From: Hydrangea macrophylla
Taxonomy: Eukaryota > Streptophyta > Magnoliopsida > Cornales > Hydrangeaceae
DNA length: 64,000 nt
Assembly (NCBI GenBank): GCA_033977485.1
Contig: CM066998.1
Coordinates: 26,227,501-26,291,500, forward strand
Reading direction: 5' to 3'
Shown: one piece after another, positions 1 through 11,857 of the stretch
How positions within the stretch are numbered: position 1 is the stretch's first letter
How the letters are laid out: each line of letters begins with the position of its first letter
Program-made: the position numbers and the translations under genes
Notes under the pieces: generated by a model
The model's input: only the letters and a program-made list of their open reading frames with translations
What the model was told of the DNA's origin: nothing
Databases searched by the model: none

Positions 1-1354
1 AAGATATGAACTAATTTGGAATGCATATAAGCATCAAATCAAAGAATGAAAGTTAAGGTATACGTGCTGTGAATAGTGGACAGAACAGTAGCATCATCTT
101 TGGAAATTTGAAAAGAGGGGTTAGGAATGTTTTCAATGCATGATTTTTTATGGAGATGTTCCTTATCGTGTCTAGAACACAACCCAAAAGGAAAATCTTG
201 AATAGCTATCACAGATTGAGAGAAATCATATAAACAACACAGGTCACTCAGAAACAGAGTCCGTACTGTCGACTGAAATGTTAGAAAATATTAGAAAATG
301 AAAAAGAATGATCTAAGGGCCCATTTTATACAAAAGTTCCCTAAGACATTGAATTTTAAGGGAAAAATAAGTTAGGACCAACCCTTTTGAAAAAGTTTTC
401 TGTAAAAGAGGTTGGACGTGGACCTAGCTGCTGTGACAGCAAAATCAGAATGTTTGGAAGGAATATTGGGATCCAAATGGACCATTTCCAAGTACTTCCA
501 AGTCAAACCAAAAATCATGGGTGTTCTCCAATGAGTTAGGAAGACTTTCCAAGTGGCCTTGCATCCATATGTTGAGTATTGAGTCCTAGAGAAATCTTTG
601 AACTCAGCTCACTCACTGTTTTGACTCATCGTTTTGAAGATTTTGGAGAAAACAAGGTTTTGTTTCTTGAAACCAAAATGAGAGGGATTGAGAGGGGTTT
701 TGAAATAGATGTTTTGAAAGCACATTTTCAATACTCAATAAGGATTATAGCCACTTAAAATGTCAACATTAAACTCATCATCAAGAACCTCCAAGATTGT
801 TGGAGAGATTTATTTTATTTTTGGACGTAACTTCAATACATTTCAAGAATATCTTGGAAGTATTGAGGTTATGATCATCATCTATCAAACATGTTTTTGA
901 GGTCAAGAGCTACTATCCATAAGGATTCACTCACCTCAAACTTCATGTCATCATCTAGATGATGATGAACTAGTAAGTAAATAAAGAAAATAAAAAAAGA
1001 AATGAGGTAAGAAGAGATGAACATAATATGAATAAGCAAGTAAATAGCAATCAATAGATGATAATCAATGTGATTTTGGACTTGTAGCTTGGTGTTTCAC
1101 TCATAGATTTTGACATTTGGACATGGAAGTAGCTTCCTATCTCATGAATGCTCAAGAATGAGGGTTGGAGTGGACTTTGAATGTGAAGTATATAGAAGGA
1201 TGATGGAAGAAAACAAGAATAAAACTCACTTTCTTATGGAAAATCAATGGGAGAAGCTCCCTTTCTCTCTTCTAAACCTATCTCTATCTCTCTTCTTCTC
1301 TACAACTTTTCAAGCTTTGCACTTGGCCCCCCCAAAATGAAGAGCAATGGAGGG

Positions 1355-1362
1355 TTTAAATA
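1355..1362 (-). promoter_or_regulatory. TATA-like box of family X LTR
   Basis: TATTTAAA on the minus strand lies about 1046 bases inside the LTR start at 2408. The plus copy has the same octamer at 53025-53032, about 1042 bases from its start. The conserved position supports an LTR promoter and the orientation given. No transcript evidence. Confidence 0.45.
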
Positions 1363-2040
1363 GGCCAATTTGGGGGTGGTTTTGGGATTTTAGAAGTACT
1401 CCCATTGGTCCCAAACAACTGTGAACATAAAACTATGTCGTTTTGGTTTTTAATTAATCAAATTGGACCCCCAAAAAAATTACAAAAATGGACTTTGCGA
1501 GGATTGAGTGCCGCGGCGGCAGTGCTCCTCTGAAGCCCAGAAAATTACGTGTAGGCCCCCAGAGGTTTCGGTATTCGCGAAAAGGCCCTATTTCGTCCGA
1601 AATTCACAGAAAATGCGTACGAACTCCAAATTGAGGTTATGATATACCATTGGAAAGGTAATGGAGTCTACTTTACATAAAAAAAAGTTCGGGGATAGGT
1701 CACCTTGAAAAGTTTTGCGGTATTCGCGATAAAAGCTGATTTGATCGCCTTTCTCGCCTTTGAAAATTCATAATAAATTCGTTTTAAATCCAGAAATTAC
1801 GTGCGATATACCGTTGGAAAGCTATTGACCTCTAGTATCCATGAAAAATGTTTGAAAATTGTTTTGGTGCCCCGGTTCCAAAGTCAAGTTCTGGTCAAAC
1901 TGGTCAAACCTGGGATTCCCGGGAAGTTCTGGAAACCTCCGGGAGTTCCCAGGAGCTGACGTTCTCGCTCGATTTTCTTTTGGAACTTGTTTTAACACTT
2001 ATCTCATGATTTAAAATGATTCTGGTGAATTCGGACGATT

Positions 2041-2117
2041 TCGGTCAAACTTGGTCAAACTTGGTCAAACCTGGTCAAACCTTGGTCAAACCTAGTCAAA
2101 CCTTGGTCAAACCGGTC
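2041..2117 (-). repeat. Short tandem repeat, GGTTTGACCAA-type units
   Basis: About seven imperfect 10-12 bp units of the form TTGGTCAAACC (plus-strand reading) follow one another. The family X copy at 52262-52316 has fewer and more diverged units, so the array length differs between copies. Confidence 0.75.
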
Positions 2118-2408
2118 AACGGGGACTTTCCGGGAACTTCCGGGACTTCCGGGGGTCTCTGGGAGCTGACGATTTCACCCGATTTCTCTTAGAAACTCAT
2201 TTTATCGCTTTTCTTACGACATAGCATGTTTTCAGAACTTTGGGACCAAATCTGGGAGTTTTTGGGCTTTTAGGGGCATTTTGGTCATTTTGAGCATTCT
2301 GAGAGATAGAGCTGACTTCCAGGAGTCCTTTTGAGTCTTTTACGATCATTGTGAACCACCAAGCTATGGGTCTCCTAAATCTGATAGCCGACAAAATGGG
2401 GTGTCTAC

Positions 2409-3758
2409 AGCGACCTCAAGCGATCGAGGTTTCGATCGATCGAATGAAGTTCAAGCGCTCGGGAATTCCAGAAGTTCAATCGATCGAGTGATGTTCGATC
2501 GATTGAATATGGCTGTTATCAGAAACTTAAGTGCACACAGCGGAAAGATGTTTATGTAACCTTAGCTTAGGATTATCTATATATATGTTTTGTATACGTC
2601 CAAGGGATGTCTCCTTTACCTTTCATCAGTTTAGATAGAGAGATAGAGAGTCTTGTTTGTTTTTGTAGGTTAAACTTTAGATCATTGCTTGGTTTTTTGA
2701 AGATTTCAGCAGTTAATACAAGTGTTTGCATTCCAGGTTTTCATATTAGTTTTATTTATATTCTGTCAGTAGTTTTAGTAGTTTAAAATCTGAATAGCTC
2801 ATAGTTTTGCTTATTGGGTTGATATTATCCTTAGTTTTAGTAGTCTCCATGTTTAAATCACCACCAAACATGACTTTAAAGAATATTTATGTTAAAAACT
2901 CACCTGTGACACTCCAGACCATGTCTGAGTAGTCCTACGTTGGGAGATCACGATGAATCAGTGATCTCTAGCCTTTGCCATGCAGTAGTATAAAACTTAC
3001 ATTCGATCAATCGAAGTCGTTCGATCGATCGAAACAGACACGTAGTCAAGTGATCGAAGCCATTTCGATCGCTCGAGAGATGTTGATCTTCGATCGATCG
3101 AAACCGCGTCGATCGATCGAACCTTCAGATTCCTGAGAAGTCTTTTTGTAGTATTCCAAGACTTTTTGCTTCTGAAATTTGTTATCAAACTATCCCCAAA
3201 TGCTCAGTTTGTCAAAATAGTTTCATTACTTTAAGCCTCAAGGCATTTTTCTTCAATAACTTCTGCAATGCTAACACCATTCAGAATGCGAGACTTAACT
3301 ATTGATTTAAACCACTTTCATGTGTTTCGATTTAACTATGATGATATAGTCCCGGCCATGAAAGGGCTATTGATTCTTTATTTTTAGGGAAATACGAAAT
3401 ACTGTAGATAGACGCACTCCTTAGAGCTTAAATGTAACTGCATGGTAGATGGTATGATTGCTGCGGATTTGTGTAATCCCAACATTCCCTTTATGTAAAG
3501 AAAACCGCTTTTAAAATATTGCTTTTGTAATTAGTTAATCATTAGTTTACTTTAATTGCTCTAGTAGTTATAGTCTGTAGACTTCGTGTTCTACACCTTG
3601 TTTTAAATCTTGAATTTTCCTTTACCTTTAGAGTTTAATCTAAGTTTTTAGTTTAGCACCTTCCCTGTGGGATCGACCTGGTCTTAACCAGATTACTACT
3701 TGCACGTATACCTACACTTGGGTATAGCACACAAGCACACAACTTTCTAGTCGTGTCA
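2409..3758 (+). repeat. 5' LTR of E1 (about 268 bases missing at left)
   Basis: It aligns with the 3' LTR from 23247 to 24597 with roughly 90% identity by eye. It ends TCGTGTCA just before the primer site. It contains the TATA-like run at 2578-2586 and two clusters of CGATCGATCG palindromes (about 2412-2508 and 3003-3122). Confidence 0.88.
2578..2586 (+). promoter_or_regulatory. TATA-like box in E1 5' LTR
   Basis: TATATATAT is followed by TTTGTATACGTCC. The equivalent run occurs in the 3' LTR (23415-23424) and in the solo LTR (about 6361-6369), at a matching place in each. It is the likely U3/R promoter. Confidence 0.5.
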
Positions 3759-3764
3759 AGTTTT

Positions 3765-3782
3765 TAGCGCCATTACCGGGGA
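3765..3782 (+). promoter_or_regulatory. Primer binding site, tRNA-Asp type
   Basis: TAGCGCCATTACCGGGGA lies six bases after the LTR end. It differs by three G-to-A changes from the complement of the plant tRNA-Asp 3' end used by Athila elements. The changes look like deamination of an old copy. Confidence 0.75.
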
Positions 3783-3891
3783 AGGCGACGATTTAATACT
3801 TTGATTACCTCAATCTACCTCTATCTATTTCTGTTTTCCTTTCCTTTGAGTTCTTTAGAATTAAAATCTCCTTAGGAATCTTTCCCCTTTC

Positions 3892-5370
3892 ATGTCCGAT
3901 AATTCCATTGAAGGAATTTTCAGAAATCCATTCTACTTAGCCAATTCCTCTGATTCTATTAATCCCGTAGCCACACCTACTGATTCAATGGCCGATAATC
4001 AAAGTGAAAACGGTGAGAATGTGGTTGTACCAATTGATGATTCACTTCGTCCTTTGTGCGATCTCATGACACACGAACACGCACCTACACCTTCTTGTAT
4101 TCTCATTCCACCACATGCAGGCGAATTCCAATTTTGTAACGGAATGATTCAACTCCTTCCAACATTCCATGGAATGGAGAACGAGAAGGCATATCTACAT
4201 GTCAAGGACTTCGAGGATGTTTGTAAAACATTCTCGCAAAATTGTCTTGTAGATGTGACGTGCCTAATGTTATTTTCTTTCACCTTGAAGGATAAAGCAA
4301 AAGCGTGGCTGCTCACCCTAAAGCCAAATTCAATCTACACTTGGCATGCGATGAACGCTGCATTCCTAAAGAAATTCTTTCCACCTCGCATGACCACCGA
4401 GCTTAAACAACAAATAAACTCTTATAAACAAAAGAGCAATGAAACCTTCACCCAAACTTGGGAACGTTTTAAGGATTTGCTTCTCTCATGCCCACATCAC
4501 GGGTATGAGAAATGGTGAACCATATGCTACTTTTATGAAGTGCTAAATGGTAAAACTAAAAAATTGGTCGAAACCATGAGTTCAGGGCCATTTCTTTGCA
4601 AAAACACCAAAGAAGTTGAAGCTCACTTCGAGTGGTTAGCTGAACATGCCCATGAATGATCGAATTCTGAATATGTCCCACACTCACAGATATCCTGTGT
4701 AAAGGAGAAGAGTCTACACCAATTAAAAAGTGAGGATCATCTAATGAACAAATATGAAGAACTAGTTAAGAAGGTAGAAGAGTTGGGAAGGAAAGGAGAG
4801 AGTTCTAGGCAGGTTTTCCCTGAAGAACCATGCGGCACATGCAATATCTTCGGACACACCAATCAATACTGTCCCAATGTGCCGTACTTTCAAGAACAAT
4901 CCCCCATGGAAATGAATGCCATGCAAGGGTATAGGGGGGTGGGGAATTCCTACAATAATAATAACTTTCATAATAATAATCGATGGAATCACCCCGGGTT
5001 TGATTGGAAAAATGATGCTAGAACCCAAAATCAATATCCACAACAGCCCTACAATAATAATAACCAATATCAAGGGCAATACAATAGGCAATCCCAACCG
5101 TTTAACCAAAACAAACCCAGTAATAACTACAACCAAGTTCAACCCTCTAATAATCAACAGTCAAATGTTTACGTGCCACCACATAAAAAGGTGCAAGAGG
5201 AAGATCCGCTCTCTAATGCGAATTTAACACAACAGTTAATTCAAATGATGAGTAAAATGTCCGCTACATTAGAGAGAATGGATGCACGACAAGAGGGATC
5301 AGGCAGAACGTTTCCTGCCCAACCACTTCCAAACCCTAAGGGATACAATAATGGTCCCACTAAGCAGTGA
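3892..5370 (+). pseudogene. gag: Gag polyprotein, Athila type (decayed)
   Basis: Gag is the structural protein that packages the element's RNA. The N-terminal part reads to a stop at 4516-4518. It shows the typical plant gypsy gag core: a F-x-G-M-E-x-E-x-x-x-H segment, AKAWLLTL, a FLKKFFP segment and the ending CPHHG. A 225-base stretch with two stops follows. Reading then resumes in the same frame at 4744 and includes a CCHC zinc knuckle (CGTCNIFGHTNQYC) at about residue 33 of that segment. Next come an Asn/Gln-rich linker and an amphipathic helix of the QLIQMMSKMSATLERM type. The stop at 5368-5370 is followed by a frame change (see next entry). Coding for the original protein is clear; function is lost. 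Confidence 0.88.
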
Positions 5371-5925
5371 CTACTCTGAGAAGCGGCAAGATTATAGGGT
5401 GCAATATACCTCGTTCTACTCCCGAAGAGTATGAAGAGGATGAAGTGGGAACTAAAAACAAACCGTCTACGTAAAAAAAGGAGCAAGTCAATAATAATGA
5501 ACCATTAGATGCAAACGATGAAGCTCTTAGAGAAGTAGAAGAAGTTGAGAGAAGGCCTGGAAAGGAACCAGTTAAAGATAAATTACCTAAATGCCCTTTT
5601 TCCGCGCCTTACCCTCAAAGGCTTAAGAAACCCAAAAATGAGGTAAAGAATCAGGAGTTCTTGGAATTGTTTAAACAAGTTAGAATAAATCTTCCACTCC
5701 TAGATGCAATCAAACAAGTGCGCCGGCCTATGCTAACTACCTTAAAGACTTATGCACGGTCAAAAGGAGGCAAAGTGTGAAGAAACACGCATATGTTGCT
5801 TGCTAAGCAAGCGCGATCATCCAAAATGAATTGCCTCCGAAACTCAAAGACCCCGGTACTCCCACTGTCTCATGCCAAATTGGGAATCAAAGGATAGAAA
5901 ATGCACTCCTCGATCTAGGAGCAAG
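5371..5925 (+). pseudogene. Gag-protease junction of E1 (decayed)
   Basis: Reading resumes in another frame at TTLRSGK and carries a linker rich in Glu and Lys, then PYPQRLKKPKNE, ELFKQVRINLP and DAIKQV. These are the conserved segments that precede the protease in Athila-type polyproteins. At least two frameshifts and a stop are present. The last codons read DLGA, the start of the aspartic protease motif, where the solo LTR interrupts the gene. Confidence 0.75.
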
Positions 5926-7570
5926 TGACAAGCGGGGGTATTTGTAAAATACAACCGTGCTAAAAGAAGAAAATGTATTGATTTAGTTTACAATTCCTCC
6001 ATTTATCTGCAATTTGAATTACAACACCAGTTTATACACATTTTGATTAATCTATGATAAGTTGTGTGTTTTAGTTGCAATTTGTGCAGACTACAGTTGT
6101 TGTGTGAAGAATTGAAAGATACCGATAAAAGGAAATGCTGGATTCTAATGAAGACAATCAAAAGTTGAAATACAGAGTTCGAGCGATTGAACAACATTCG
6201 ATCGATCGAAGGTTCGATCAATCGAGATAAGTTCAATCGATTGAAGGTTCCAAGAGTTCAATCGATCGAGAACTGTTCGATCGATCGAACATGCCTTTTA
6301 TCAGATTTTTACGCGCACACAGCAGAATAGAAATTTAACCCTAAGCATTAGGTTTCTGCTATATATATTCGTTTTGTATACGTCCTTAAGGAGGCCCAGT
6401 TTGTTTTCTTCAGTTTTTAGAGAGAGAGATAGAGGTTTTATGTGTGTTTGTAGGTCTTGGAGGTGGGATATTGCTTTTGGATTGCTATTCTCATAGTTTA
6501 ATACAAGATTTTCATTCCAGGTTACTTAGTATTGTTCTATTTACATTCTGTTAGTAGTTTAGAGTAGTATAATCTATTGGATTTAAAGTCTTGCATGCTA
6601 AATAGAGTTACACCATTAGTTTACATAATTTTCATGTTCAAAACGCAAACAAACGCATCCTTAATGAACCTTTACGTTAAAAACAATACTGTGACACTCC
6701 AGACCATGTCTGAGTAGTCCCCAGGTTGGGAGATCACAATGAAACCGTGATCTCAGGCCTCTGCCATGCAGCAGAATAATTCCTGTGTTCGATCGATCGA
6801 GGTTAGTTCAATCGATCGGACTAGAGACATAGTCGAGCGATCAAAGTTAGTTCGATCGATCGAGAGAAGAAGATGTTCGATCGATCGAAAGCGCGTCGAT
6901 CGATCGAACCCTCTGATTCTTGAGGACATTCTATGCATTATTCCTAGACTTTCTGCTTTATTGATTTGTTATCAAACTGTCCCCAAATGCTCAGTTTGTC
7001 AAAACAGTCTTTAAACTTAAAGCCTTAAGGCATTTTTCTTCAATACCTTTTGCAAACCACCCTCAATGCTAACACCATTGTAGGTGCGAGTCCTAACTAT
7101 TGAACCAAACCGCTTTTGTGTATTTCAAACTTAAATGTGATGACATAGTCTCGGTCATGATAGGACTATGGATTCTTTATCCTAAGAGAAATACGGAATA
7201 CTGTAGAAAATGTGCTCCATTGAGCTTCAATGCAACTGCATGGTAGATGGCTACGTTGCGGTGGATTCGTGTAATCCCAGCATTCCTTTTTAATTAAGAA
7301 AAACACATTTTAAATTATCACTTTAATTAATTAGTTGGCAATTAGTTTGTTTTAGTTTAATTATTTTTAGTAGTTGATAAACTGTGGAACTTTGTGTTCT
7401 ACAATTCCTTTAAAAATATTGATTTTTATTTTCCTTGTTTGAGATTAATCTAGGTAATTAGTTTAACACCTTCCCTGTGGGATCGACCTGAACTTAACCA
7501 GATTACTACTTGCACGATTACCTACACTTGGGTATAGCACACAAGCGCACACAGAAAAATTCTCGTGTCA
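5926..7570 (+). mobile_element. Solo LTR of the Athila-type family
   Basis: It starts TGACAAGCGGGGGTATTTG and ends TCTCGTGTCA, the same ends as the E1 LTRs. It is flanked by GCAAG at 5921-5925 and 7571-7575, a perfect 5-bp target duplication. No internal sequence remains, so it arose by recombination between two LTRs. It holds two palindrome clusters (about 6181-6290 and 6788-6909). It is clearly more diverged from the E1 LTRs than those are from each other, so it belongs to a different subfamily or is older than its sequence context suggests. Confidence 0.92.
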
Positions 7571-7993
7571 GCAAGCATAAACCTTCTGCATATTCAGTTT
7601 ATAAACAATTAGGGTTAGGTGAATACAAACCTACCCGAGTTACATTACAATTGGTAGATAGGTCTGGTAAATATCCAAGAGGGGTGTTGGAAGACGTCCT
7701 TGTTCAAATAGACTCATTTATCTTCCCGGTTGATTTTGTAATTTAAGACACTAAACCTGTGTCCAACCCAAGTGCACAAATCTCGGTGATAATCGGGCGT
7801 CCTTTCTTCAATACGATCGATGCCACAATAAAAATTAGAAGTTGTACAATGACCGTTGTATTCGGAAATATGACTGCTAACATTAAATCTTTTCAAATCC
7901 CCGACCTGAAGAATACGATGATGATGAGGAAATGAATTACATTGAGACAGTCGTTGAAGATGAGGCTGATTTCGTTGATTTCAAAGATATCCT
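7571..7993 (+). pseudogene. Aspartic protease, second half, and linker to RT (E1)
   Basis: Once the solo LTR is set aside, the reading DLGA continues with S-I-N-L-L, completing the DLGAS form of the retroviral-type aspartic protease motif used by Athila elements. Further segments are YSVYKQLGLGE, RGVLEDVLVQID, FPVDFVI and IIGRPFF. Stops include one at 7743-7745. A short acidic linker (DDDEEMNYIE) leads to the RT. The enzyme would cut the Gag-Pol polyprotein. This copy cannot be functional. Confidence 0.8.
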
Positions 7994-9285
7994 TTGGAGG
8001 TAGTTGTGTTACAATTCAACGTTGTCTATCAACCTAAAGATTCTACCCCATTGGGCGCTATTTTAAATCAATTCTGCCTCATGATGGATACAATAGAGGA
8101 GGATAGAGCTGAATGCATGTGGGTAACACCATATGAACCACTGCCTCCTAAGGCAAAGTTAGTTATGCCCTCCGATTTTCAATTTCCTGATTTGGAGTTA
8201 AAGGAGCTTCCAATAGAGCTCAAATACGCCTTCCTAGGGATCGAAAAGACTTATCCTATCATAATTTCATCTACATTAAATCCTGAACAAGACGATAAGT
8301 TAATCCAAATGTTGAAACAACGTAAGGGAGCATTAGGATGGACTATTGCCGACCTCAAAGGCATAAGGCCGTCTGTTTGCACCCATAAAATCTATTTGGA
8401 GGAAGATGCTAAACCTTCGCAGCAAATGCAAAGTCGTCTGAATCCCAATATGCAAGAAGTCATCAAAAAGGAAGTTCTAAAACTACTTGATGTTAGGATT
8501 ATATATCCTATATCTGATAGCCCTTGGGTAAGCCCAACCCAAGTAGTGCCAAAAAAGCAGGCATAACAGTCATTCCTAATAAAGACGACGAATTAGTACC
8601 AACACCTGTCCCCACCGGATGGCGGATGTGTATCGATTACCAAAAACTGAATACCGTGACCCAAAAAGACCACTTTCCTTTACCGTTTATGGATCAAATT
8701 CTAGAACAAGTGGCAGGTCATAAGTATTACTACTTTTTGGACGGATACAGTGGGTATAACTAAATAGAAATCGCTCTTGAAGATCAGGAGAAAACAACTT
8801 TTACATGTCCGTTCGATACATTCGCTTACCGTCGTATGCCCTTTGGCTTATACAACGCACCTGCTATTTTTCAGCGGTGCATGTTGAGCATATTCGGTGA
8901 TATGGTCGAACAGATACTCAAGGTCTTTATGGACGATTTTTCAGTGTTCGGCCATAGTTTCAAAAATTGCTTAGACAATCTAGAACGTGTGCTAGCAAGA
9001 TGCGAGGACAAACACCTAGTACTATACTGGGAAAAATGTTACTTCATGGTGAGCAAGGGAATTGTCCTTGGCCACATTATTTATGATAAAGGTATCCAAG
9101 TTGATAAAGCGAAAATCGATATAATCTCGAACATACCTGTCCCCCGTACGGTTAAAGATATCCACTCTTTTTTGGGACACACGAGATTTTATCGTCGCTT
9201 TATCCAAAATTTTAGTGCGATTTCCCGACCACTGTGTAAACTCTTAGTCAAAGACGCTCCTTTTGAGTGGTCGGACAACTGTTAA
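7994..9285 (+). pseudogene. pol: Reverse transcriptase domain (E1, decayed)
   Basis: The RT copies element RNA into cDNA. Visible parts in order: KGALGWTIADLKGI; the SPWVSPTQVVPKK segment; WRMCIDYQKLN; PLPFMDQILE; FLDGYSGYN with the first catalytic Asp; MPFGLYNAP; FMDDFSVFG with the two remaining catalytic Asp residues; and SFLGHTRFYRRFI. A frameshift lies in an A-run near 8555-8562. A TAA replaces the Gln codon expected after GYSGYN (8761-8763). A stop follows at 9283-9285. Confidence 0.9.
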
Positions 9286-9702
9286 ACATCTTTTGACGCA
9301 CTAAAGGAACACCGTACCTCCGCACCGATAATACAGGCACCCGACTGAAGTTTGCCACTCCAACTAATGTGCGATGCTAGCGACTATGCCATTGGTGCAG
9401 TCCTGGGACAGAGGAAGGATAATAAGCCTTATGTAATCTACTATGCTAGTCGAACACTTAACGAAGCTCAAATGAACTATACGATTAGTGAAAAAGAACT
9501 ACTGGCAATAGTTTTCGCTCTAGATAAATTCAGGTCATATCTGATACGGTTTTCAATCATTTGTTTTACAGACCACTCGGCCCTCAAGTACCTGTTATCT
9601 AACAAGGACGTGAAGCAAAGGCTTATCCGTTGGATACTCCTACTCCAAGAATTCGATATCACAATCAAGGATAAAAAAGGAAGAAGAGAATGTGGTTACT
9701 GA
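9286..9702 (+). pseudogene. pol: RNase H domain (E1, decayed)
   Basis: Segments [46 protein letters not shown] and [11 protein letters not shown] give the usual RNase H order, with Asp in CDAS, Glu in the EKELLA helix and Asp in TDHSAL. The domain degrades RNA of the RNA-DNA hybrid. A stop precedes it (9346-9348) and a frame break follows at the end of the KDKKG segment. Confidence 0.88.
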
Positions 9703-11095
9703 CCATTTATCTCGGTTGACGTTTACTGACAACACTGAACCCATACCAGTTAAAGATGAATTCCCAGATGAGCAACTGATGACTGTTTCCAGTTTGCCAT
9801 GGTATGCTGATATAGTAAACTATCTAGTTATGGGAGAGACCCCGAGTCATTGATCAAATCAGGACAAGAAACGGTTACTTTCGTTCACACGTGACTTCTT
9901 TTTCGATGACCCAGACTTATTCAAATATTGTGTTGATCAGGTCATCAAATGTTACGTCCCGAACGAGGACATAACCGTAATTTTAGCTTCTTGTCATTCT
10001 GAAGCCTGCGGTGGCCATTTTTCTTCGCAAAAGACAGCACAAAAAGTTCTACACAACGATTTCTACTGGCCCACCGTGTTTAAAGATGGTTATGCTTTCT
10101 GCAAAACATGCCAACACTGTCAAAAGCTTGGTACAATTTTAAAAAGAAACTCTATGCCCTTAACTCCCATTATCACAATTGAAATATTTGATTGCTGGGG
10201 CATAGACTCCATGGGCCCGTTTCCAAAATCAAACAACTGTGAATATATACTCTTAACTGTGGAGTATATATCACAATGGGTAGAAGCGATACCAGCAAGA
10301 CGCAGTGACCACAAAACTATTATGTCCTTTCTTAAGGAGCACATTTTGTCGCGTTTTGGGACCCCAAAGGCACTAATAAGTGACCAAGGCAAGCATTTTT
10401 GTAACAGACCTTTGGAGTCACTCCTCGATAAATATGGGGTCAAGTATAAGATTGCTCTCACCTACCACCCACAAACTAACGGGCAGGCAGAGTTGGCTAA
10501 CCGAGAAATCAAGCATATACTAGAAAAGACGGTTAGTTTCAACAGAAAAGACTTGGCATACAAGTTGACGGATGCACTCTGGGCATACCGTACTGCTTAT
10601 AAGACAAACTTGGGGATGTCCCCATACAGGCTAGTGTACGGCAAGGCATGTCACCTTCTTGTCGAAATTAAGCATAAAGCGTATTGGGCAACACGCTCAT
10701 TGCATTTTGACATTAAAGAGGGAGGTCATCTCCGGAAACTCCAGTTGGCTGAACTGGAAGAAATACGTCGAGATGCATACGATAATGCTAAATTACATAA
10801 GGAAAGGTTGAAGGCTCACCACGATAGAACGATCTTCCGAAAATCATTCAAGCCGGGGCAAAAAGTCTTGCTTTATGCCTCTCGCCTCCACCTTTTTCCA
10901 GGTAAGCTCTGATCTCGATGGACAGGTCCATTCATAGTCAAATATGTTTTTTCACATGGGGCCGTGGAGCTCATAAATCCCAAGAACGAAGAATGTTTCA
11001 AGGTTAATAGCCAAAGGTTAAAACCTTTCTTGAAGAACTTCCAACCAAAAGCTGAGCACATCCAACTAGATGAGCCCAGCTATTCCTCAACCTAA
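9703..11095 (+). pseudogene. pol: Integrase and C-terminal end of pol (E1)
   Basis: A decayed pre-integrase linker leads to a zinc-binding segment of HHCC type (HSEACGGHF then CKTCQHC). The DDE core follows: Asp in FDCWGID, Asp in LISDQGKHF and Glu in NGQAELANREI. After that come the GKACHL and KPGQKVLLY segments. A TGA at 10910-10912 stands where E2 has CGA (Arg), a C-to-T change. The reading then continues to the natural end DEPSYSST, stop at 11093-11095. The integrase would insert the cDNA and make the 5-bp duplications seen in this family. Confidence 0.88.
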
Positions 11096-11229
11096 ACCCT
11101 AAAGTGTGTTTACACGTTGTTGTTGTATAGCTTTACTTTTACTGCACTTTGTTTTGTTTCGTTTAATTCTGTCTCTTTTTTAGTGTGACTTTGATTTTAA
11201 TCTGCTATTCCATTTTATCTCTCCCCTGC

Positions 11230-11231
11230 AG
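11230..11231 (+). promoter_or_regulatory. Splice-acceptor-like site before env-position ORF1 (E1)
   Basis: A pyrimidine-rich run (TATCTCTCCCCTGCAG) ends in AG just before GCT and the ORF1 start codon. The matching place in E2 reads TATCTCTCACCCGTAG. A spliced subgenomic RNA is known for env-like ORFs of some plant gypsy elements. Use of this site is inferred only. Confidence 0.4.
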
Positions 11232-11245
11232 GCTATTAAAAAAAT

Positions 11246-11720
11246 ATGAGGGATGACGACATCCATTCAATCGGGTCATGGGCTGATTCAGAATATCCTA
11301 ACCCTCCTTGGACTGCTGAGGAGATAGCTTTCTGCTTTTCTCCTTATCAAGGGCCAGGGGTTGATAACGTAGTTGACCTAACCCAAGGGTACATCCCTTA
11401 CAACCCTGCTCTCCTCCATATCAATTCCTTTGAGCACATGGAATTTCCTGAAGAGGAGGGAGAACCTGAAGGGTATTTTGTTGGGGATGTGGATGATGCA
11501 CTGTTGGCATAATGGGAGAATGATTCGATGTGGGAACCATGGGAGGAAGACGATTTACAAGATGTGGTACCTAAACGCCATAATGTTGTCTTCACTTATG
11601 TTGATGACTTTCTTTTCATCGAATTGGTTCTGTACATTTATGTGCACATGAGTTATTTGCTGTTCCGGCTTCAATGCCCCTACCTACTAGTGTACACGGT
11701 TATATCACGCCAAAAGTGAG
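11246..11720 (+). pseudogene. Env-position ORF1 (E1, decayed)
   Basis: Lies about 150 bases after pol. The reading starts MRDDDIHSIGSWAD and runs to a TAA at 11510-11512 that falls in what E2 reads as Leu-Gln-Trp-Trp. It then continues in shifted frames to about 11720. Shared with E2: AFCFSPYQGPG, VVDLTQGYIPY, GEPEGYFVGDVDDALL, FTYVDDFL and SYLLFRLQCP. The protein is acidic with an aromatic C-terminal stretch. I do not recognise a functional domain. Conservation between two separate insertions suggests it was once a real protein. Confidence 0.6.
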
Positions 11721-11857
11721 GTTAATTCTCGGTCATATTTCTTTCTTTTTTTCATCTTGCTTTGTCTATTCCTTTCTGTTAGTTCTTTCTTTTGTTTTAT
11801 CTAATTTCTTTCTTTCTTTTTTGTTCTCTTTTGGTCTCTTTTGTCAAGATTTTCACT

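Larger units (their letters stand above)
1..2408 (-). mobile_element. Partial LTR, family X (TGTAGACACC end), nested in the E1 5' LTR
   Basis: Read on the minus strand, the sequence starts at 2408 with TGTAGACACCCCATTTTG. It is collinear with the plus-strand copy at 51983-53844: shared blocks include the run of GGTTTGACCAA units, the stretch around TATTTAAA and the terminal part near 540-620. The right edge abuts GCGAC (2409-2413). The same GCGAC stands uninterrupted in the E1 3' LTR at 23247-23251, so the copy was inserted inside the E1 5' LTR. The left end lies outside the window. No coding sequence is supported. The superfamily is not determined. Confidence 0.7.

Noticed and set aside
2997..3188. 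Short open frames with repeated S-I-D-R residues on both strands (also near 6766-7014, 23774-24028, 59004-59231)
   Set aside because: They come from the CGATCGATCG palindromes, which read alike on both strands. No domain, and they fall in LTRs.
4762..5157. Minus-strand and shifted frames over the gag linker
   Set aside because: Mirror of the Asn codon (AAT) runs in gag.
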